64,000 nt of DNA, taken from NCBI GenBank assembly GCA_028281765.1, contig JANQJF010000128.1, positions 1 to 64,000 of the forward strand, read 5' to 3'. A model generated the notes under the pieces. The model made no database searches. It saw only the letters and a list, made by a program, of their open reading frames with translations, and was not told the origin of the DNA. The position numbers and the translations under genes were made by a program. Below are positions 7,920-17,629 of this stretch, in pieces (the first letter of the stretch is position 1; every line of letters starts with the position of its first letter). This DNA is from Planctomycetota bacterium. Its GTDB lineage: Bacteria > Planctomycetota > UBA1135 > UBA2386.

Positions 7920-10619
7920 CTACCGCCCTTCCCCCAGCCGCTGCTGCAGCTCCCGATACTCGGCCAGCCCCTCGAGCACCTCGAACTCTTCCCGATCCAG
8001 CCGCTCCAGGTCCCCCGCGTCGGCCGCGCGCAGCAAGCTGGCGACCGCCCGCCCGGCGTAGTCCTGCATCAGCGACCGACGCGCCTCGTCGTCCAACGTG
8101 GCGTCGCGCTCGGCGAGCAGTGAGCAGCGGATGAAGAGAACGGCCACGTCGTCTGCCCGCTCCTCGACGCGAGACACCTCCATGCGCGCCGCCTGCGCCG
8201 CGAGACCCCGATGGTCGCCGATTCGCAGCAACGCTGCGCACACACGCTGACGCGCCTCGGCGAGCTTCTGCGCGAACAGTTTGCGACCTGGCGCGAGCGC
8301 CAGCGCCTTCTCGTAGGCCAAGACCGACTCCGCGCAACAAGCCGCGTGCTCGTCGCCATCGAGCCCGAAGCTCGCGTTCTTCAGCAGCCTACCGAGGTCG
8401 TAGTGGTACTGCGCGATCTCGGGATAGTCTCGGATCAACGACCTCGCGATCGAAATGGCGCGATTCGCGCACCGCTTCGCTGACTCTGGATCATCGTCCT
8501 CCGTAAAGGTTCCGAGTACGTCGAAAGCTGTCGCGAGCTTGTATCGCGCCTGCCGTGACGTCCAAAGCTCGGGTCGAGACTCGATCAAGGCGATGGCTTC
8601 CTGAATCGCCGGACGCCCCGCGTCCCTGTCACCGAGCGACAAGCAGGCGGACGCGATGTTCAGCAGCGCCGTCGCCTCGATCGTGTGCGCGTCCGCGTGG
8701 TGAGCGTCGATCGCCTTCGCGCTGCGTGCGGCTTCGAGCATCACGCGAGACGCCTCGATCGCCGCCCTCCAGTCGCCTGACTCGGCCATCCACGAGCCTC
8801 GGATCGAGAAAGCCTCGGCTTTGTGACGCAGCACGGCGGCGTTGGGCCCGATCTCCTCGATCGCACGATCCAAGGTCGCGACCGCATCCACGAAGCGCGC
8901 GTTGGCCTCCTCCGGTTTCCCGCGTTCGTGGAGCTGCGACGCGAGCCGAGACAGAGCCGTCGCGAGGGTGACGGCTGTCGCCTCCGTGAATCGCGTCGAC
9001 TCGAACACGAGCCGAGCTTCGTGTACGCCGTCGATGAGATGCCGCTCCGCTTCGCCGAACCGACCCAGCTCCCACTGTGCGTCGGCAAGTTCGCACAGGG
9101 CGCGCGAGACGAACAGACGGACCTTCGCGTTCGACTGCCGTCGCTCGAGCAACTCGCGGTAGAAACGCAACGCGCGCTCGAGCACACGGACCCGAACCAT
9201 CACCGTTCCTGGTACGTCGACCAGATCCTTCGCCGCCACGCGCTGCACCATGTCGTCGACGACAGTGTGCGCGAATTCGAAGTCCGCGTCGGAACGACGT
9301 GCGTTCTCCTCTGCGACACTCCGCTCGAACAGCGCCACCGCGAGTCCGATCGCCAACGCAAGGACGGCAGCGGCCCCCATCGCCGTGAGGACGCGATTCC
9401 GCCGGATCCACTTGCGCGCCTCCGCGAACGGACCAACTTCGTAGGCCGCGACCACGCGCAACTCGAGAAACGCGCGGAGGTCATCCGCCAAATCCGCCAT
9501 CGACGCGTACCGCGCCTCCGGATCCCGAGCCATCGCCTTGCCGCAGATCGCAACGAGCTCGGGAGGGCACCGGTCCGCGACCCGGGATTCCATCGCTGGA
9601 GGTGGTCCGCTGACGACGTCCTCGAGCACCTGCTGCGACGATGAGCCGGAGTACGGCGCGTCGCCGCAAACCACGTGATAGATCATCGCTCCGACAGCGT
9701 AGACATCAGTGCGGGGACCGATCGTGTCCCGTTCGCCCCGCGCCTGTTCGGGCGCCATGTACGCCGGCGTTCCGAGCACGTCCCCCGCGAGCGTCCGATC
9801 CGGCGCAGGGTCGATCGATTCCCATCCACGCGCTTCGTCTCTCCGCGCGTCCACGACTCGTGCAAGTCCCCAATCGAGAACGAAGGTCTCGCCAAACGAT
9901 CCGACCATCACATTCGCAGGCTTCAGGTCGCGATGCACGACACCTTCCGAATGCGCGTACGCCACCGCCTCGCATACTCGGAGCACGACACCCAATAGGC
10001 GCGTTCGCGGCCATTCGTCAGGCTCGACGACGCCTCGCTCGATGAGGGACTGCAAGCTCTCACCCTGAATCCGCGCCATCGTGAAGAACGGCCGTCCGCT
10101 CTCATCGATGCCGATGTCGTGAACTGGAACGATGCCGGGGTGCGACAACCGGCCCGCGATCCACGCCTCCTCGAAGAAGCGCCGCACGCTGCGGGATCCT
10201 GTTTGCGGCACCGGCGGTGTCGCCGAGTTCGCCGAGGCGCCCAAAACCTTCATCGCGAGATTCCGACGCAGGTGTCGATCCCACACATCGAGCACCACGC
10301 CCATCCCGCCACGGCCGATCTCGCGGCCGCCGCGGTAGCGGTGCCCGGATCGCGGCTCCCAGAAGCCACCGCGCGGGACGCGAGCGTGAGGACTCCCGCA
10401 ATGCGAAGTCGAGTCGAGCATCGAATACTCGCGCGCGACGCACGACTCGTAGCCCGGAAACTCGGCCTGGTACTCCACCAACTCTCGCACCGCACCACGC
10501 TCACGGTCCGCGTTCCAGCGCTTCAAGAACGCGACCAGCACGGCTGCTTCCGTGGCTTCTTCTGGGGCCGCTCCCGTGTCTTCTTCCCCGAAGTCTGGAT
10601 CCGTCTCCTCGATGGTCAT
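7920..10619 (-). CDS. Ser/Thr protein kinase with membrane anchor and TPR-rich C terminus
   Basis: A PknB-type kinase of about 899 residues. After a 95-residue N-terminal region, the kinase domain (about 104-390) shows the glycine loop IGRGGMGVV, Lys124 in AMKVL, HRDLKPAN at 229-236 and DWG at 249-251 in place of the usual DFG, then an APEQ motif. A transmembrane helix at about 411-430 is followed by a long TPR-like helical region. The kinase therefore faces the cytoplasm and the repeats probably lie outside. ATG 10619 (MTIEETDPDFGEED) is chosen because the 49 codons upstream look non-coding. It is divergently arranged with the giant hydrolase gene. Signal and targets are unknown. Confidence 0.92.
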   Translation of the reverse strand: MTIEETDPDFGEEDTGAAPEEATEAAVLVAFLKRWNADRERGAVRELVEYQAEFPGYESCVAREYSMLDSTSHCGSPHARVPRGGFWEPRSGHRYRGGREIGRGGMGVVLDVWDRHLRRNLAMKVLGASANSATPPVPQTGSRSVRRFFEEAWIAGRLSHPGIVPVHDIGIDESGRPFFTMARIQGESLQSLIERGVVEPDEWPRTRLLGVVLRVCEAVAYAHSEGVVHRDLKPANVMVGSFGETFVLDWGLARVVDARRDEARGWESIDPAPDRTLAGDVLGTPAYMAPEQARGERDTIGPRTDVYAVGAMIYHVVCGDAPYSGSSSQQVLEDVVSGPPPAMESRVADRCPPELVAICGKAMARDPEARYASMADLADDLRAFLELRVVAAYEVGPFAEARKWIRRNRVLTAMGAAAVLALAIGLAVALFERSVAEENARRSDADFEFAHTVVDDMVQRVAAKDLVDVPGTVMVRVRVLERALRFYRELLERRQSNAKVRLFVSRALCELADAQWELGRFGEAERHLIDGVHEARLVFESTRFTEATAVTLATALSRLASQLHERGKPEEANARFVDAVATLDRAIEEIGPNAAVLRHKAEAFSIRGSWMAESGDWRAAIEASRVMLEAARSAKAIDAHHADAHTIEATALLNIASACLSLGDRDAGRPAIQEAIALIESRPELWTSRQARYKLATAFDVLGTFTEDDDPESAKRCANRAISIARSLIRDYPEIAQYHYDLGRLLKNASFGLDGDEHAACCAESVLAYEKALALAPGRKLFAQKLAEARQRVCAALLRIGDHRGLAAQAARMEVSRVEERADDVAVLFIRCSLLAERDATLDDEARRSLMQDYAGRAVASLLRAADAGDLERLDREEFEVLEGLAEYRELQQRLGEGR

Positions 10620-10974
10620 GGCCTGCACGGCAAAGTGTACGTTTCCGTCCGAGCCGCGGGTCGGTCTACGTCCCGAAGATTCCGTGGTCCCACGAACTCC
10701 CCGACGACCACCGCCGTTCCCGAGCAACTCCACCGCTTCCCCCTCACCTCCGCAATTGCAATCCAACCCGCACTCGCATCCGTCACTAACGACATGGTGT
10801 CCGCGCCGCGAATATTAAGGTTTCGCGCCGCGGCCTCGCGCTCCCGCACGACGCGACGACGATGCATACCATCTCCACGTCCGGCGCGTCCTCGTCCAAC
10901 GAGTTGAGTCCGCCCTCGGGTGGCGAAGGGGATCACACCGTTGGAGCGCGTGGGATCTTGAAAGGAGAGTTGCC
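10620..10974. promoter_or_regulatory. divergent intergenic region with an AT-centred inverted repeat
   Basis: This 355-base gap separates divergent genes. At 10801-10833 an 11-bp imperfect inverted repeat (CCGCGCCGCGA and TCGCGCCGCGG) flanks the AT-rich core ATATTAAGG, unusual in this high-GC sequence. It could be an operator or a hairpin. AAAGGAG at about 10962-10968 is the ribosome binding site of the hydrolase gene. No promoter can be placed with confidence. Confidence 0.35.
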
Positions 10975-13900
10975 ATGTACGTGGTCTTCCGTTCGCAACG
11001 AGCGCCGAGAGCGCTCCTCTGCGCCTCGCTGCTCGCGCTGTTCGCTTTCGAGACTTCGGCACAAGCCCGGTGGGGCGTGCACCCGAGTGTTGGGCCGGTC
11101 ATGCCGCCCGACCCGAGCTACATCCACGGCCAGTCGCCGCGGTTCAATCCTCCCGATGGTGCTTGGAACTACGGCGAGGGGTTCATCCGCACACCGCGCC
11201 CGGGGCTGACGCTGCCGGCTGGCGCGCCCGCCGACACCGGCGGATACCTCAGCTTCGACGATGGTCAGGACGTCGTGTTGGACGACGTGCAGGCGCAAGG
11301 TGGTTGGCGCATCGTGCAGTACACGGATCCCGTCAGCGGGACGGTGACAGACCTGCTGCAGTTTCGGGGCTTTCTCGCGCCCCACGAGTTCGCGACGCCG
11401 GCCGACGGGTTCGAGGCGGAGTCGGCGTTCGAGGTGTTGATGCCGGCGACGATGTCCGGCGACCGCACGGTCCTGCTGCTCGCGACCTACGCGACGATGG
11501 CGAGGGCGCCCGGCGTGATCGATACGGAGTATCCCGGGCACCCGGCCAACCGCTTCGCCGACCCGAACAACGCCGGTTTCCCCGGCGCGTTCGCGGACTC
11601 GGGCACCGGGCTGTTCCTCGACATCCGTCGCCCCACGGACCTCGACCGCATCGCCGCGATGTCCGGGTCCCCGGAAGCGGACGGGATCGACATCGTGACG
11701 GCGTTCGCGATGCCGTCGGTCAACGGCGGTCACCTGACGATCACCGCGCAGCGCATGTTGCAGATCGAACGCGCGATCCAGCTCATGCTCGACCCCGCGT
11801 ATCAGGGCCCTCTGGCCCCGCCGACCACCGTCTCCGGGACGGTGCCGCTACCGGTCTGCGCCATGGGCGGCTCGAACGGGGGTCACGTCGTGCAATTCCT
11901 CGCGACGCACTTCCCCGACCGTGTGCACGGCGCGTACTCGAACCAGTTCTCGGCGACCATGCGACACACGTCGGGATTCCAGGAGGTCTCGACGTACGTC
12001 ACCACGCTGCAGGGCTTCAGTCACACGACCGAAGTCCACGGCGTCGCCTACAACCTGCCGTACTCGGCGCCCTACTCGATGCTCGGCTTCTCGAACGTCT
12101 GGGCAACCGGCCCGACGCTGCAACTCTGGTCCGCGGGCCTCGTCAAGCGGCCGTTGTTCTTGCACGGCGCCGACGAAGACACCGTGTGGCTCGGCGGTCA
12201 CGAGCTGTTCCCGCTGCTGACCGGTGGGAATTGGAAGCCCGTCGGCTTCGCCGGAGGCACATGGCATCGTCCGGGTCGGGTGTTCTGGTCGATGATCGAC
12301 AAGGGCACGCACCAGCCGCGTGGAGTCTTCACCCTGCCCGACGAGTTGCTCGCGCCCGCGGGCGGCGGCGGTGACGGAGGCGGTCACCCGCTCGCCGGTC
12401 CGATCACCGAGCCGGTCATGGCCGTGCTGCCGTTCCTCGACGAGGTCGCGCACTCGTTCGACTGCGATCCGCCCGCGACCACGCCGCGCCCGACGGAGGA
12501 GGAGGTCATGTGCAAGCTGTTTCCGTGGTTCGACTACGACCCGGATCGCGCCAGCGACCCGCGACTCGACCCGTTCGATCACGCGCTCGCACGCAAGTCG
12601 ACGCACGAGCGGCGCGAGCACCTGTGTGCGCCACCACCGTTGCTGACGGAAGACCCGACGTTCCGGCGCGGACAGCGCGCGATCGGTACGGGGCTCGGCA
12701 TCGGGGAAGCCCTCGCAGTCGACGACACGGGCGGTGTCTGGGTCGGTAGCGCCGACGGTGTCGTGACGCGCCTGGTCCGCAATGGCGCCACCGATCCGAC
12801 GCTGCACGCCGATGCGCTGGTCGTGGACAAGCGCTGCCGCTACTCGGCTGACGACGATCCCGTCGACGGGCCGTTCTCGCTGGGGTACGGCGTCTACGGC
12901 TTGGCCGTCGGACACGGTCACCTCGCGATCGCGACGCATCGCCGCCTCTTCGTCTACGACCTCGAAGGCAATCCTGACCTCGCCGGGTGCACGTTCTGTG
13001 CCGATCTGTCGTGGAACGAACAGCGTCCGAGCGAGCTGCAACTGGTGGACGACCTCTTCGGCGACGGCGGTGTCCAGCTCATGTATCTGAGCTACCTCGG
13101 CGAGTTGGTCGTGCGGGACCTCGCCCCGGACCTGCCGCGGCGAGCGTGGCTTTCCGATCCGGGCGCGTCGGACTTCGAAGTCGGCACCGGCCATCCGGTC
13201 GACGGCTTCAGTCGACCCATCTATCTCGCGACGCGTGGCCACCTCCTGCAGGTGCTGCTCGACGGCGCGAATCCAGCGACGTTCCCGACCGAAGTTCGGG
13301 TGCGCGCGGCGTCCGCGCTCGTCGGCGCGATCACCGACCTCGAGTGGGGTGAGCAAGCGGGGCAACCCGCGATCACCGCGCTGTTCGGCCGCAACAACGT
13401 GCCGTCCAACGGCATCGCCCAGTTCGACCCCGACGACCTGTCCATCTTGACGATGTGGGACCTACCGCCCGAGTTCCCGCTCGGCGGCGCCCCGCAGATC
13501 GACGTCACGTGGCCGCGGCGCCTCGCGTGCCTCGAAGCCAACGAGGTCGTCGCGCTCGGCCACGCCGAGTTGTTCTACGCTCCCGACCCTTCGGACGTCG
13601 TCGCCTACGCGCTGCAGCCGGGCAACCACGCGAACGTCATCAACCTGCCGTCGATCTACTTCGCGGTCGGATTGACTTCCGGGGACGTCGGCCAGGACGG
13701 CGAGATCGACGTCGTGGTCGCCACCGAGAGCGGTCAGGTCGTCTACATCCCGCGCAGCCTGTTCATCAGCGGGCAAGTCGCGGTCATGGCGCAGTTCGTG
13801 CTCGGGAACGAGTGGTTCTTCAACGGCATCCCGCCGGCCCCCGAACGCTGGTCGACCGGGTCGGTCGCCGCGACCTGGGGCATGACCTGGGGTCCGAGCA

Positions 13901-15264
13901 ACACCGCGCCGGGTGAGCAGTGGCTGCAAGTCGTCGACCAGTGCGCCCGCCGGTGGGAGATCGATCCCGGGACGGCTCTCGGTGAGTCGGGCCACGGCGT
14001 GCCGCGGTTCCGAAACATGGTGCGCGACTCGTTGCTCGGCATCTTCCCGGTGCCGGCGACCAAGCCGTTCCGTGACCTGTTGTTCGTCGACCGCAATCCG
14101 GCGTCGATCCTGACCTTCCCCGACTACACGAGGGACGTCGGCCCGAGCTGGCTACCGGGCCAGTACTTCCAGCAGGGCACGCGGCCGCACGTCGCGGTCG
14201 CGACTCCGGACAACCCGGTGTTCTTGCCGTTCGCGATCCCGGTGCCCCCCAACGCCGACATCACCGGTGAGCCGTTCGTCAGCTACTCGGATCGCGAGAC
14301 CTACCAGCTCTTCGAGAACGGCTACATGCCGATCGCGTGGGGCGGAGACATGGTCGAGTTCCCCGACGACCCCGGGCGCCTCGAGGCGTACTTCTGGCAG
14401 GGTTCGACCGACATCATCGCGCCCGACCTGGCGGCGGCGAGCACCGTACAAGGGGTGACGTTCCCCGGCAGTGCCGGTGGCCTGCCGGAGCTCTACTCGT
14501 CGTCGACCAAGCTCGGCTCGTTCGCACCGCAGCAGACGTTCTTGCGCAACCCCACGGCGGTCGCGAACCCGCACTCCACGCAATCGCTCCGGCTCGGTGT
14601 CTGGGACGGCCAGGTCAAGGCCGTGGTCGGCACCGCAGGAGGCGGCGTGCTCGTGCTCGATCCGGACGCGGCACCGGGCTCCGCGGACGCGGTGCACGAA
14701 GCGCCGACGGAGGTCGGCGACCACGGCTTCGGCGGCATGGCGCTGTGCGTCGAACCCGTCGTCGACGGTTCCGACGAGCCGACGATCTTCTTCGGCACGG
14801 TCTACGGTCACGGCCGCAAGCGCCTGTTCGCGTCCGGAGGACACGACATCGTCAGCTCACTCCACGTGTACTCGTACGAACCAGGACCTGACGCCGTGCC
14901 GCAGAAGGTCCAGACGATCAACCTGCGCGGCTGGTGGCCGAGTCGGCCGAAAGCGTTCGGCGTCTGCGGGTTGAAGGCCGTGGACCTCTGCGACGACGCG
15001 CATCCGGACGGCGTCTCGAAGGAGCTCGTCGTCACGACGCTCGACGGCGATCTCATGGTGTTCGCGTTGCGCCAGTCCCACTTCGGCAGCGGAGTGCGCA
15101 TCAGCGGACTCTTGCATCACAGCGTCCACGACGGTGCACTCGGCGCGAACAACGCGATTCTGGTCGACGAAACCGCCGACCCCAGGGTGCTGTTCGTCGG
15201 CGGCAGCTGCGGCATGCATCGATTCACGGTGACTGGAGACGGCTCATGCTGCTGGTGGGACTGA
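10975..15264 (+). CDS. giant secreted alpha/beta-hydrolase with beta-propeller-like C-terminal half
   Basis: A 1429-residue exported protein. The signal peptide is followed by an alpha/beta-hydrolase-like N-terminal region with the nucleophile motif GGSNGG (Ser300), then a probable acid/histidine region around HGADEDTVWLGG. From about residue 560 on the protein contains repeated beta-rich segments, for example DDTGGVWVGSADGVVTRLV and DVGQDGEIDVVVATESGQV, resembling FG-GAP/VCBS or propeller blades. The role is probably extracellular hydrolysis of an ester or peptide substrate; the substrate cannot be read from sequence. A strong AAAGGAG ribosome binding site supports the start. The stop overlaps the next gene by 19 bases, which suggests translational coupling. 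Confidence 0.85.
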   Translation: MYVVFRSQRAPRALLCASLLALFAFETSAQARWGVHPSVGPVMPPDPSYIHGQSPRFNPPDGAWNYGEGFIRTPRPGLTLPAGAPADTGGYLSFDDGQDVVLDDVQAQGGWRIVQYTDPVSGTVTDLLQFRGFLAPHEFATPADGFEAESAFEVLMPATMSGDRTVLLLATYATMARAPGVIDTEYPGHPANRFADPNNAGFPGAFADSGTGLFLDIRRPTDLDRIAAMSGSPEADGIDIVTAFAMPSVNGGHLTITAQRMLQIERAIQLMLDPAYQGPLAPPTTVSGTVPLPVCAMGGSNGGHVVQFLATHFPDRVHGAYSNQFSATMRHTSGFQEVSTYVTTLQGFSHTTEVHGVAYNLPYSAPYSMLGFSNVWATGPTLQLWSAGLVKRPLFLHGADEDTVWLGGHELFPLLTGGNWKPVGFAGGTWHRPGRVFWSMIDKGTHQPRGVFTLPDELLAPAGGGGDGGGHPLAGPITEPVMAVLPFLDEVAHSFDCDPPATTPRPTEEEVMCKLFPWFDYDPDRASDPRLDPFDHALARKSTHERREHLCAPPPLLTEDPTFRRGQRAIGTGLGIGEALAVDDTGGVWVGSADGVVTRLVRNGATDPTLHADALVVDKRCRYSADDDPVDGPFSLGYGVYGLAVGHGHLAIATHRRLFVYDLEGNPDLAGCTFCADLSWNEQRPSELQLVDDLFGDGGVQLMYLSYLGELVVRDLAPDLPRRAWLSDPGASDFEVGTGHPVDGFSRPIYLATRGHLLQVLLDGANPATFPTEVRVRAASALVGAITDLEWGEQAGQPAITALFGRNNVPSNGIAQFDPDDLSILTMWDLPPEFPLGGAPQIDVTWPRRLACLEANEVVALGHAELFYAPDPSDVVAYALQPGNHANVINLPSIYFAVGLTSGDVGQDGEIDVVVATESGQVVYIPRSLFISGQVAVMAQFVLGNEWFFNGIPPAPERWSTGSVAATWGMTWGPSNTAPGEQWLQVVDQCARRWEIDPGTALGESGHGVPRFRNMVRDSLLGIFPVPATKPFRDLLFVDRNPASILTFPDYTRDVGPSWLPGQYFQQGTRPHVAVATPDNPVFLPFAIPVPPNADITGEPFVSYSDRETYQLFENGYMPIAWGGDMVEFPDDPGRLEAYFWQGSTDIIAPDLAAASTVQGVTFPGSAGGLPELYSSSTKLGSFAPQQTFLRNPTAVANPHSTQSLRLGVWDGQVKAVVGTAGGGVLVLDPDAAPGSADAVHEAPTEVGDHGFGGMALCVEPVVDGSDEPTIFFGTVYGHGRKRLFASGGHDIVSSLHVYSYEPGPDAVPQKVQTINLRGWWPSRPKAFGVCGLKAVDLCDDAHPDGVSKELVVTTLDGDLMVFALRQSHFGSGVRISGLLHHSVHDGALGANNAILVDETADPRVLFVGGSCGMHRFTVTGDGSCCWWD

Positions 15265-16424
15265 TCTTGTTCGCAGGCTGCTGCTCGACCGCGGTCGGGC
15301 AGCAGACGTGGCTCGTCGACTGGTACGGCAACGGCGACTTCACGGACATGCCGCCCGCGGTAGCCGCGGCGTCGCCCGGCGACACGATCGTCGTCGCCAA
15401 CTCCGACCTCAACCTCTACACGCCGACCCTGATCGACAAGGGAATCACCCTGCGGCAGTCGTACAACTACTTCACCGTTTTCGACGTGCAGGTCGCGAAC
15501 CTCCCCGCGGGTCAGCGCTTCGCGTTGGTCGGCTGGGGCGGTGTGTTCAACCTGAACTTCACGAACTGTGCGGGACAGGTCGTGCTCGACCGCGTCGACA
15601 TGTTCCGCGCGTTCGACGGCACGCGCCGCTCCTGCATGGCGACGAACTGTGATCACATCACGGTCAACGCGTCGGGGCTGCTGGACGTCTTCACCAGCGG
15701 CAGCCGCGCCGTGTTCAGTCGTTCGGGGATGTTCGGATACCGATCTCTCGACGGGACGATCGCGAGCCCGGGTCTCACCACTATCGACAGCGACGTGTCG
15801 ATCGCCGACTGCTTCGTCCAGGGTGAGTCGCACCTGGCGCAGACGACGACGCCGGCACCCGTGGCGGGGATCGAGATGCAGGGCGGATCCCTGGTCGTCA
15901 CGGGTCGCGGCGGGTTCGCCTACGTGCAGGGCGGCTCCGCGTGCTGCGACGTCAGCGTCGACCCGGCTGTGGTCGTGCACGCCCCGGCAATCCGTTCCGA
16001 TGGAGGCAGCTGTCAAATCGATCCGGATGTCGCGCTCGCGCCGGTGTCCGGCGCGCCGACCGTCGGGACCTCGGTGTTCGACTTCGAGGAGATCGGCTTC
16101 CTGCGGCAGGTCACGCTGCCGTACCCGGCCGCGGGTGCACTCGAAACCGATCTCTACGCCGTGCCCGGAGTCCCGGCGATCGTGTGCGCGAGTGCACCAG
16201 TCGCCCCACTGCCGACCCCGTTCGGTGAGCTGTGGGTCGACCCGCTGCAGCTCATCGTCGTCGCGAGCGGCACGACGGACGCGACGGGGCGCCTGTATCA
16301 CGTGTTCGGAGGACTCAACGCGTCGATCCCTGTCGACCTCGCGTTCGCGTGGCAGGGGGTGTACCTGGCGAACGGCATGATCGAGCTCACGCTGCCGTCG
16401 ACGACCGTGATGTGGACGCACTGA
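15246..16424 (+). CDS. secreted beta-helix-like protein
   Basis: A 392-residue exported protein starting MLLVGLILFAGCCSTAVGQQ; the ATG lies inside the 3' end of the hydrolase gene. The N-terminal part (PPAVAAASPGDTIVVANSDL) is characteristic of right-handed beta-helix proteins, in which the product would coat or bind polysaccharide. The middle consists of short beta repeats. The C-terminal 90 residues (FGELWVDPLQLIVVASGTTD) form a beta module of a type that recurs in secreted proteins of this genome. Catalytic residues of pectate lyases are not identifiable, so binding rather than cleavage is equally possible. A strong hairpin follows the stop. Confidence 0.8.
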   Translation: MLLVGLILFAGCCSTAVGQQTWLVDWYGNGDFTDMPPAVAAASPGDTIVVANSDLNLYTPTLIDKGITLRQSYNYFTVFDVQVANLPAGQRFALVGWGGVFNLNFTNCAGQVVLDRVDMFRAFDGTRRSCMATNCDHITVNASGLLDVFTSGSRAVFSRSGMFGYRSLDGTIASPGLTTIDSDVSIADCFVQGESHLAQTTTPAPVAGIEMQGGSLVVTGRGGFAYVQGGSACCDVSVDPAVVVHAPAIRSDGGSCQIDPDVALAPVSGAPTVGTSVFDFEEIGFLRQVTLPYPAAGALETDLYAVPGVPAIVCASAPVAPLPTPFGELWVDPLQLIVVASGTTDATGRLYHVFGGLNASIPVDLAFAWQGVYLANGMIELTLPSTTVMWTH

Positions 16425-16440
16425 TGGGTGCGTGAGTGAC

Positions 16441-16462
16441 GCTCCCGGCCACGGCCGGGAGC
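16441..16462 (+). terminator. intrinsic terminator-like hairpin
   Basis: GCTCCCGGC-CACG-GCCGGGAGC forms a 9-bp perfect GC-rich stem with a four-base loop, 17 bases after the stop codon of the beta-helix-like gene, followed by TTGCTT. It also lies between convergent genes and could act on both strands. Confidence 0.7.
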
Positions 16463-16499
16463 TTGCTTCACAGCAGAGACCTCGCGGCACTCGCGGCAG

Positions 16500-17009
16500 T
16501 CATCTTCCCCGGGCCTCAGTGGCACCCCGGAAGACATACGTTGCCCACTCGTCGTCTTCGGTCAGGAACGCCTTGTCTCGACCGGGGCTGATCACGCGGA
16601 TTCGGGAGCTTTGGAACTCGAAACGCAGCTCACTGCCGTACTCGTCGGTCTTGATCCAGAGAGCGTTGTCCTCATCAAGCCCCACTGCGTGTGCCGCTAC
16701 CACTCTCATCAGCGCCTTCTCCAGGTGATGGAGCGGAAGTACGCGAGTATCCGAAAGGGACAGCCGAAGTGCGCGCGAGGAGTAGTGAACGTAGTTGACT
16801 CGCGGAAAGACCTGGACTTCATCGGATTCACCCATTCCTGGTGGTTCGTCCGGCCCGAGTTGGCGACCTTCGCTAGACCTCACCCCGGCAGTCTGCGAGC
16901 CCGCATCTGCATCGCGCGAACAGGGGAACGAGCGCACGTTCGAATCGGTGCATCCAGCAAGAAGCATGAAGGCGTACAGCGATCCTGGTAGGCGTGTGGC
17001 GCTCGGCAA
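16500..17009 (-). CDS. small lipoprotein with a T2SS pseudopilin-like C-terminal motif
   Basis: About 169 residues. A hydrophobic N terminus runs into the lipobox LLAGC, so a cell-envelope lipoprotein is likely. The C-terminal sequence (VISPGRDKAFLTEDDEWATY) resembles the calcium-binding loop at the end of type II secretion major pseudopilins (GPDGxxGTEDD), but no pilin N terminus is present. The start is uncertain: the ATG used in the related copy at 3859 is CTA here, leaving TTG 17009 or the internal ATG 16967; TTG gives a better signal peptide. The N-terminal 220 bp are duplicated at 3636-3855. Confidence 0.6.
   Translation of the reverse strand: MPSATRLPGSLYAFMLLAGCTDSNVRSFPCSRDADAGSQTAGVRSSEGRQLGPDEPPGMGESDEVQVFPRVNYVHYSSRALRLSLSDTRVLPLHHLEKALMRVVAAHAVGLDEDNALWIKTDEYGSELRFEFQSSRIRVISPGRDKAFLTEDDEWATYVFRGATEARGR
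16767..16987. repeat. dispersed 220-bp repeat, copy 2 (partner 3636-3855)
   Basis: This is the second copy of the repeat described at 3636-3855, in the same orientation. It has the lipobox Gly-Cys codons intact but lacks the ATG start. Confidence 0.9.
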
Positions 17010-17050
17010 CGGCCAGCCATCAGCCCGCCCCCCGACCTCCACCCTCGCTC

Positions 17051-17527
17051 TCACTGCACCGTCACCACCACCGCATCCGTAAACGCCACCTGACCCCACC
17101 CGAACCCCACGGCCTGTAGCGACACCGACAAGCCGACGGACGCGCCCATCGGCACCGTGAGCGGCATCACCACGAACGCCTCCGGACACGCCAAGCACGG
17201 TGACCACTCCGTCAGCACGCCCGCCGCGACCGGCACGATCGGGCCGTCGAGCACGAGGTGATTCGCGACGCCGGGGATCGAGATACAGCTCGTCGCACTC
17301 GGCGACACGAACAGCCCGAACGCGGAGTTCTGATCCCCGGACACCGCGATCTCGACCGACTCTCCCGGCGCAACCGTCGCAACCGATGGCGTGCAGTCCG
17401 CGAAGAAGCTGCCGACCGCGATGCCCGAGTCGCCGACCCAGAAGAGCGACGGGCCGGAGATCTGGGCGGTGGCCGCGGGCGCGAGGATGGTGGCCAGAGA
17501 GAACACAGCGAGGAGAGGTAGGCGCAT
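17051..17527 (-). CDS. small secreted protein, beta-rich
   Basis: A 158-residue protein with a clear Sec signal peptide (MRLPLLAVFSLATILAPAAT) and a mature part made of alternating beta segments with four cysteines. The end of the protein (VGLSVSLQAVGFGWGQVAFT) has the pattern 'L..SLQAVGF', also seen at the C termini of larger secreted proteins here (28376-29845, 33431-35131). It therefore looks like a stand-alone version of that C-terminal module. A GTG one codon upstream is an alternative start. Function unknown. Confidence 0.75.
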   Translation of the reverse strand: MRLPLLAVFSLATILAPAATAQISGPSLFWVGDSGIAVGSFFADCTPSVATVAPGESVEIAVSGDQNSAFGLFVSPSATSCISIPGVANHLVLDGPIVPVAAGVLTEWSPCLACPEAFVVMPLTVPMGASVGLSVSLQAVGFGWGQVAFTDAVVVTVQ

Positions 17528-17629
17528 CACGCCGCATCATACCGCCGGCTCGGCGGGGATGGGCGACGCGGGGGCCTCCGAGCCGCCATTCTCTTGACGC
17601 GAGTTCGAACGATCGAATACCACCCCCGC

